From assembly GCA_023301205.1 (NCBI GenBank), contig JALZVC010000261.1, forward strand, positions 1 to 9,382: a stretch of 9,382 nucleotides of DNA, read 5' to 3'. The position numbers and the translations under genes are program-made. Shown here piece after piece: positions 7,377 to 9,382 of this stretch. The notes beneath the pieces were generated by a model. It made no database searches. It saw nothing but the letters and a program-made list of their open reading frames with translations, and was not told the origin of the DNA. The stretch comes from Flavobacteriaceae bacterium (GTDB lineage: Bacteria; Bacteroidota; Bacteroidia; Flavobacteriales; Flavobacteriaceae). Position 1 is the first letter of the stretch. Each line of letters begins with the position of its first letter.

Positions 7377-7423
7377 CTCATATTTAATCTCATATTTAAC
7401 TTCACATTTTTCTCACATTGATT
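7377..7423 (-). promoter_or_regulatory. Four tandem 11-12 bp repeats upstream of the TPR/LuxR gene
   Basis: Copies begin at 7377 (CTCATATTTAA), 7389 (CTCATATTTAA), 7401 (TTCACATTTTT) and 7412 (CTCACATTGAT). In the direction of the leftward gene the core is AAT(A/G)TGA(G/A). The spacing of 12, 12 and 11 bases is close to one helical turn, so all copies would present to roughly the same face of DNA. They lie about 47-93 bases upstream of the ATG, as expected of an operator or activator site. No matching Bacteroidota -7 box was found nearby. The binding protein is unknown; the gene's own product is one option. Confidence 0.4.
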
Positions 7424-7550
7424 TAATAAGTGCTATTTAGACCATATATTTATATTGGTAAATAAAACGAGTTTTTTTGTCCCATATATTTTAAGGTTAA
7501 TAAAATTAGTACATTTGGAAAAACATCGTTTTAAGTTGCTATGAAAAAGG

Positions 7551-7582
7551 AAAAACCACCTTGCGAAATCTTGGTGGTTTTT
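7551..7582 (-). terminator. Intrinsic terminator of the recQ transcript
   Basis: A 10-base stem AAAAACCACC (7551-7560) pairs with GGTGGTTTTT (7573-7582) around a 12-base loop. It lies 6 bases beyond the recQ stop on the minus strand and is followed by a T run in that direction. On the plus strand the stem is followed by an even longer T run, so it could also stop rightward transcription. Confidence 0.85.
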
Positions 7583-7588
7583 TTGATT

Positions 7589-9382
7589 TTATAGTGAAGA
7601 TAAATAAAGACCCAATCTAATTTTGTTGTAGGAGAGCTTCTCATTAAAATGGTCAAAATAAACCTTTAATCCGTCAGGTTGCTTCAAAGTTTTTTTAGCA
7701 GTTTTAATTTTTTGTAAATCTTCTTTTGTAATAAATTGATTTAAATCTATTGCTGTTCCACTTTCATGCATTTTAATCAGATGGGCATAAATGGTACTTT
7801 CAGTTATTCCTCTGTTAGTTGCAATTTCTTCAATTGTTTTTCCCTCTTTAAAAAGCTCATAGGTTTTTTGATGCGTTGTCACTTTTGAGTTTTTTGTGCC
7901 TAGATGTTTTGCAATCACTTTTAAGAATGCGTCTGCATATTTGTCTAGTTTAGCTTGACCTACTCCACTAATCTCAGAAAATTGAGCCACTGTTCTAGGT
8001 TTTTTATCTTGCATATCCTGAAGACTAGCATCGCTAAAAATAACATAAGCAGGAACACCCATTGTAGCGGCAAGTGAAGAACGTAGTGTACGCAGTTTTT
8101 CAAAGAGGTCCTTTTTAGCGCTAGTATTTCTAGTTATTTTAGGTTTTTGTGTTTCTTCAGTTTGTTGAATAAGATTTGCCAGCCGTATTTTCTTGCCTTC
8201 AAATAAAATTTGCTTTGCTTGCGGAGTTAAGACTAAGCGCCCTTTTTCATGAAACCAAATTTGTAGAATGCCTTGATTTAATAATTGTATAATATACTGC
8301 TGTAAATCCTTCCAAGAAAGGTCTCTTGCAGCACCGTAGGTTTTTATTGATTGATATCCCTTTTCTAATACTTGTTGGTTTTGTGCACCTCTTAAAACAT
8401 CAATCACAGTTCCTATGGCTTCTTGTTCTTTCATTCTTGCAACAGCAGAACATACTTTTTGAGCAATTAAGGTACCGTCAAAGAATTTAGGTGGGTTTTT
8501 ACAAATATCACAATTACCACAATCTTCTGCTAGGTTCTCTCCAAAATAACTTAGCAATGCCTTTCGCCTGCAATTAAGTGATTCTGAAAATTGTTGCATT
8601 CGCTCTAGTTTAGCTAATTGAAAATCTTGTGTAGGTGTCCCTTCAGTAAATTTCCGAAGCATTAAAACATCTGCATAACTGTAAAACATGAGCGCTTGTG
8701 CTTTGAGCCCGTCACGACCTCCACGGCCTATTTCTTGATAATAGCCCTCAATGTTTTTAGGCATATTATAATGTATCACCCAACGCACGTTACTTTTGTC
8801 AATACCCATCCCAAAAGCAATAGTTGCAACAATAATGGGTGTACGGTCGTTTATAAAATCTTCTTGTATTTGTGTGCGGTCTTCCGTAGATAAACCTGCG
8901 TGATACGCCGCTGCATCGTATCCTTTAGCTCTAAGCTTTGTAGTAATATTCTCAGTGCTTTTTCTGCTCAAGCAATATATAATTCCGCTTTGCAATCCGC
9001 GTGCGCTTAAAAATTTAAAAATATGCTGAATGCGGTTTTGACCAGGACGAACATTAAGATAAATATTAGGCCTGTCAAAAGAAGAAACAAACTTTTTAGC
9101 AGCAGGGATTCCAAGTTGTTTGAGAATGTCATCTTGAGTAGCCCGATCTGCAGTTGCCGTTAAGGCGATGATAGGAGTGCCTGGAAATTCTTGTTTCAAT
9201 CTACCTAATTGCGTATAAGCTGGCCTAAAATCGTGACCCCATGATGATATACAGTGGGCTTCATCAATGGCGATAAGATTAATCTCAATTTTTGAAAGGT
9301 AGTTCGTGAGCCCCCATAAACTTTCTGGCGCCACATAAATAAGCTTAAGTTGCCCTGTAATCAGTTTTTCTAAAATAACAGA
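7589..9382 (-). CDS. recQ: ATP-dependent DNA helicase RecQ, N-terminus beyond window
   Basis: RecQ is a 3'-5' DNA helicase that acts in recombination and repair of stalled forks. The reading frame is open to the last base (SVILEKLITGQLKLIYVAPES), so the GTG at 9334 is internal. About 100 N-terminal residues, including Walker A, are missing. In visible-fragment numbering: DEAH box 40-43 (IDEAHCISSWGHDFRP), motif III LTATAD 74-79 and motif IV region IIYCLSRKSTENI. Motifs V-VI span about 186-225 (FGMGIDKSNV, YYQEIGRGGRDG). Zinc-binding Cys are at 271, 288, 291 and 294. A RQC winged-helix region follows at about 306-401, an HRDC domain at about 424-494 (LFEKLRTLRSSLA, ISGVGQAKLDKYA), and a C-terminal helix-turn-helix at about 501-561 (KEGKTIEEIATNRGITESTIYAHL). 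That extra C-terminal domain is not in the E. coli enzyme but occurs in many Bacteroidota RecQ proteins. All visible motifs are intact. The gene is followed by its own terminator. Confidence 0.96.
   Translation of the reverse strand, partial: SVILEKLITGQLKLIYVAPESLWGLTNYLSKIEINLIAIDEAHCISSWGHDFRPAYTQLGRLKQEFPGTPIIALTATADRATQDDILKQLGIPAAKKFVSSFDRPNIYLNVRPGQNRIQHIFKFLSARGLQSGIIYCLSRKSTENITTKLRAKGYDAAAYHAGLSTEDRTQIQEDFINDRTPIIVATIAFGMGIDKSNVRWVIHYNMPKNIEGYYQEIGRGGRDGLKAQALMFYSYADVLMLRKFTEGTPTQDFQLAKLERMQQFSESLNCRRKALLSYFGENLAEDCGNCDICKNPPKFFDGTLIAQKVCSAVARMKEQEAIGTVIDVLRGAQNQQVLEKGYQSIKTYGAARDLSWKDLQQYIIQLLNQGILQIWFHEKGRLVLTPQAKQILFEGKKIRLANLIQQTEETQKPKITRNTSAKKDLFEKLRTLRSSLAATMGVPAYVIFSDASLQDMQDKKPRTVAQFSEISGVGQAKLDKYADAFLKVIAKHLGTKNSKVTTHQKTYELFKEGKTIEEIATNRGITESTIYAHLIKMHESGTAIDLNQFITKEDLQKIKTAKKTLKQPDGLKVYFDHFNEKLSYNKIRLGLYLSSL

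Noticed and set aside
7442..7491. Direct repeat CCATATATTT at 7442-7451 and 7482-7491
   Set aside because: It is only ten A/T-rich bases in an A/T-rich intergenic region, with no further copies, so chance is the simplest explanation.
7541..7594. 17-codon plus-strand frame MKKEKPPCEILVVFLIL
   Set aside because: Its codons are mostly the arms and loop of the recQ terminator, so it is better explained as a by-product of that hairpin.
8696..8893. Plus-strand 65-codon frame inside recQ
   Set aside because: It is antisense to conserved helicase motifs V and VI.

Overview
The window looks like a chromosomal segment from a marine-type member of the Flavobacteriaceae (Bacteroidota). The base composition is low in G+C and Shine-Dalgarno sequences are weak or absent. 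There is one good Bacteroidota-type -7 box (TAnnTTTG). The protein set (Tex, an HDAC-like deacetylase, a TPR/LuxR membrane regulator and a RecQ with a C-terminal extension) is typical of that family. I see no rRNA, tRNA, CRISPR array, transposase, phage gene or integration site.

Left part (1-3859, + strand). The 3' part of tex, cut by the window edge, is followed 2 bases later by an AcuC/HDAC-like zinc deacetylase gene, so the two are probably translationally coupled. An AraC-family regulator gene follows 38 bases further on. The deacetylase gene carries a palindromic element embedded in frame. It adds about 20 residues between two conserved blocks and is the most distinctive feature of the window.

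Middle part (3860-5396, + strand). About 460 bases without an intact gene end in a good promoter box (4256-4263). This promoter should drive a two-gene unit: an AhpD/carboxymuconolactone-decarboxylase-like protein with a CxxC...H site, and a small exported cupredoxin-fold protein. A long, nearly perfect inverted repeat then ends this unit and also the convergent gene from the right. The AraC regulator just upstream is a natural candidate to control the unit, but this is inference.

Right part (5396-9382, - strand). An exported-N-terminus TPR protein with one membrane span, a cytoplasmic coiled coil and a LuxR/GerE-type helix-turn-helix is encoded leftward. Four tandem 11-12 bp repeats lie upstream of it. 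Further right is a RecQ helicase gene with its own terminator. It runs off the right edge, so the N-terminal part with the Walker A motif is not visible.

Overall this is mostly housekeeping and regulatory content. I found no clear new multi-gene system. The points worth a second look are the in-frame palindrome in the deacetylase, the phased repeat array before the TPR/LuxR gene, the apparently ligand-poor cupredoxin, and possible gene remains at about 4051-4272.
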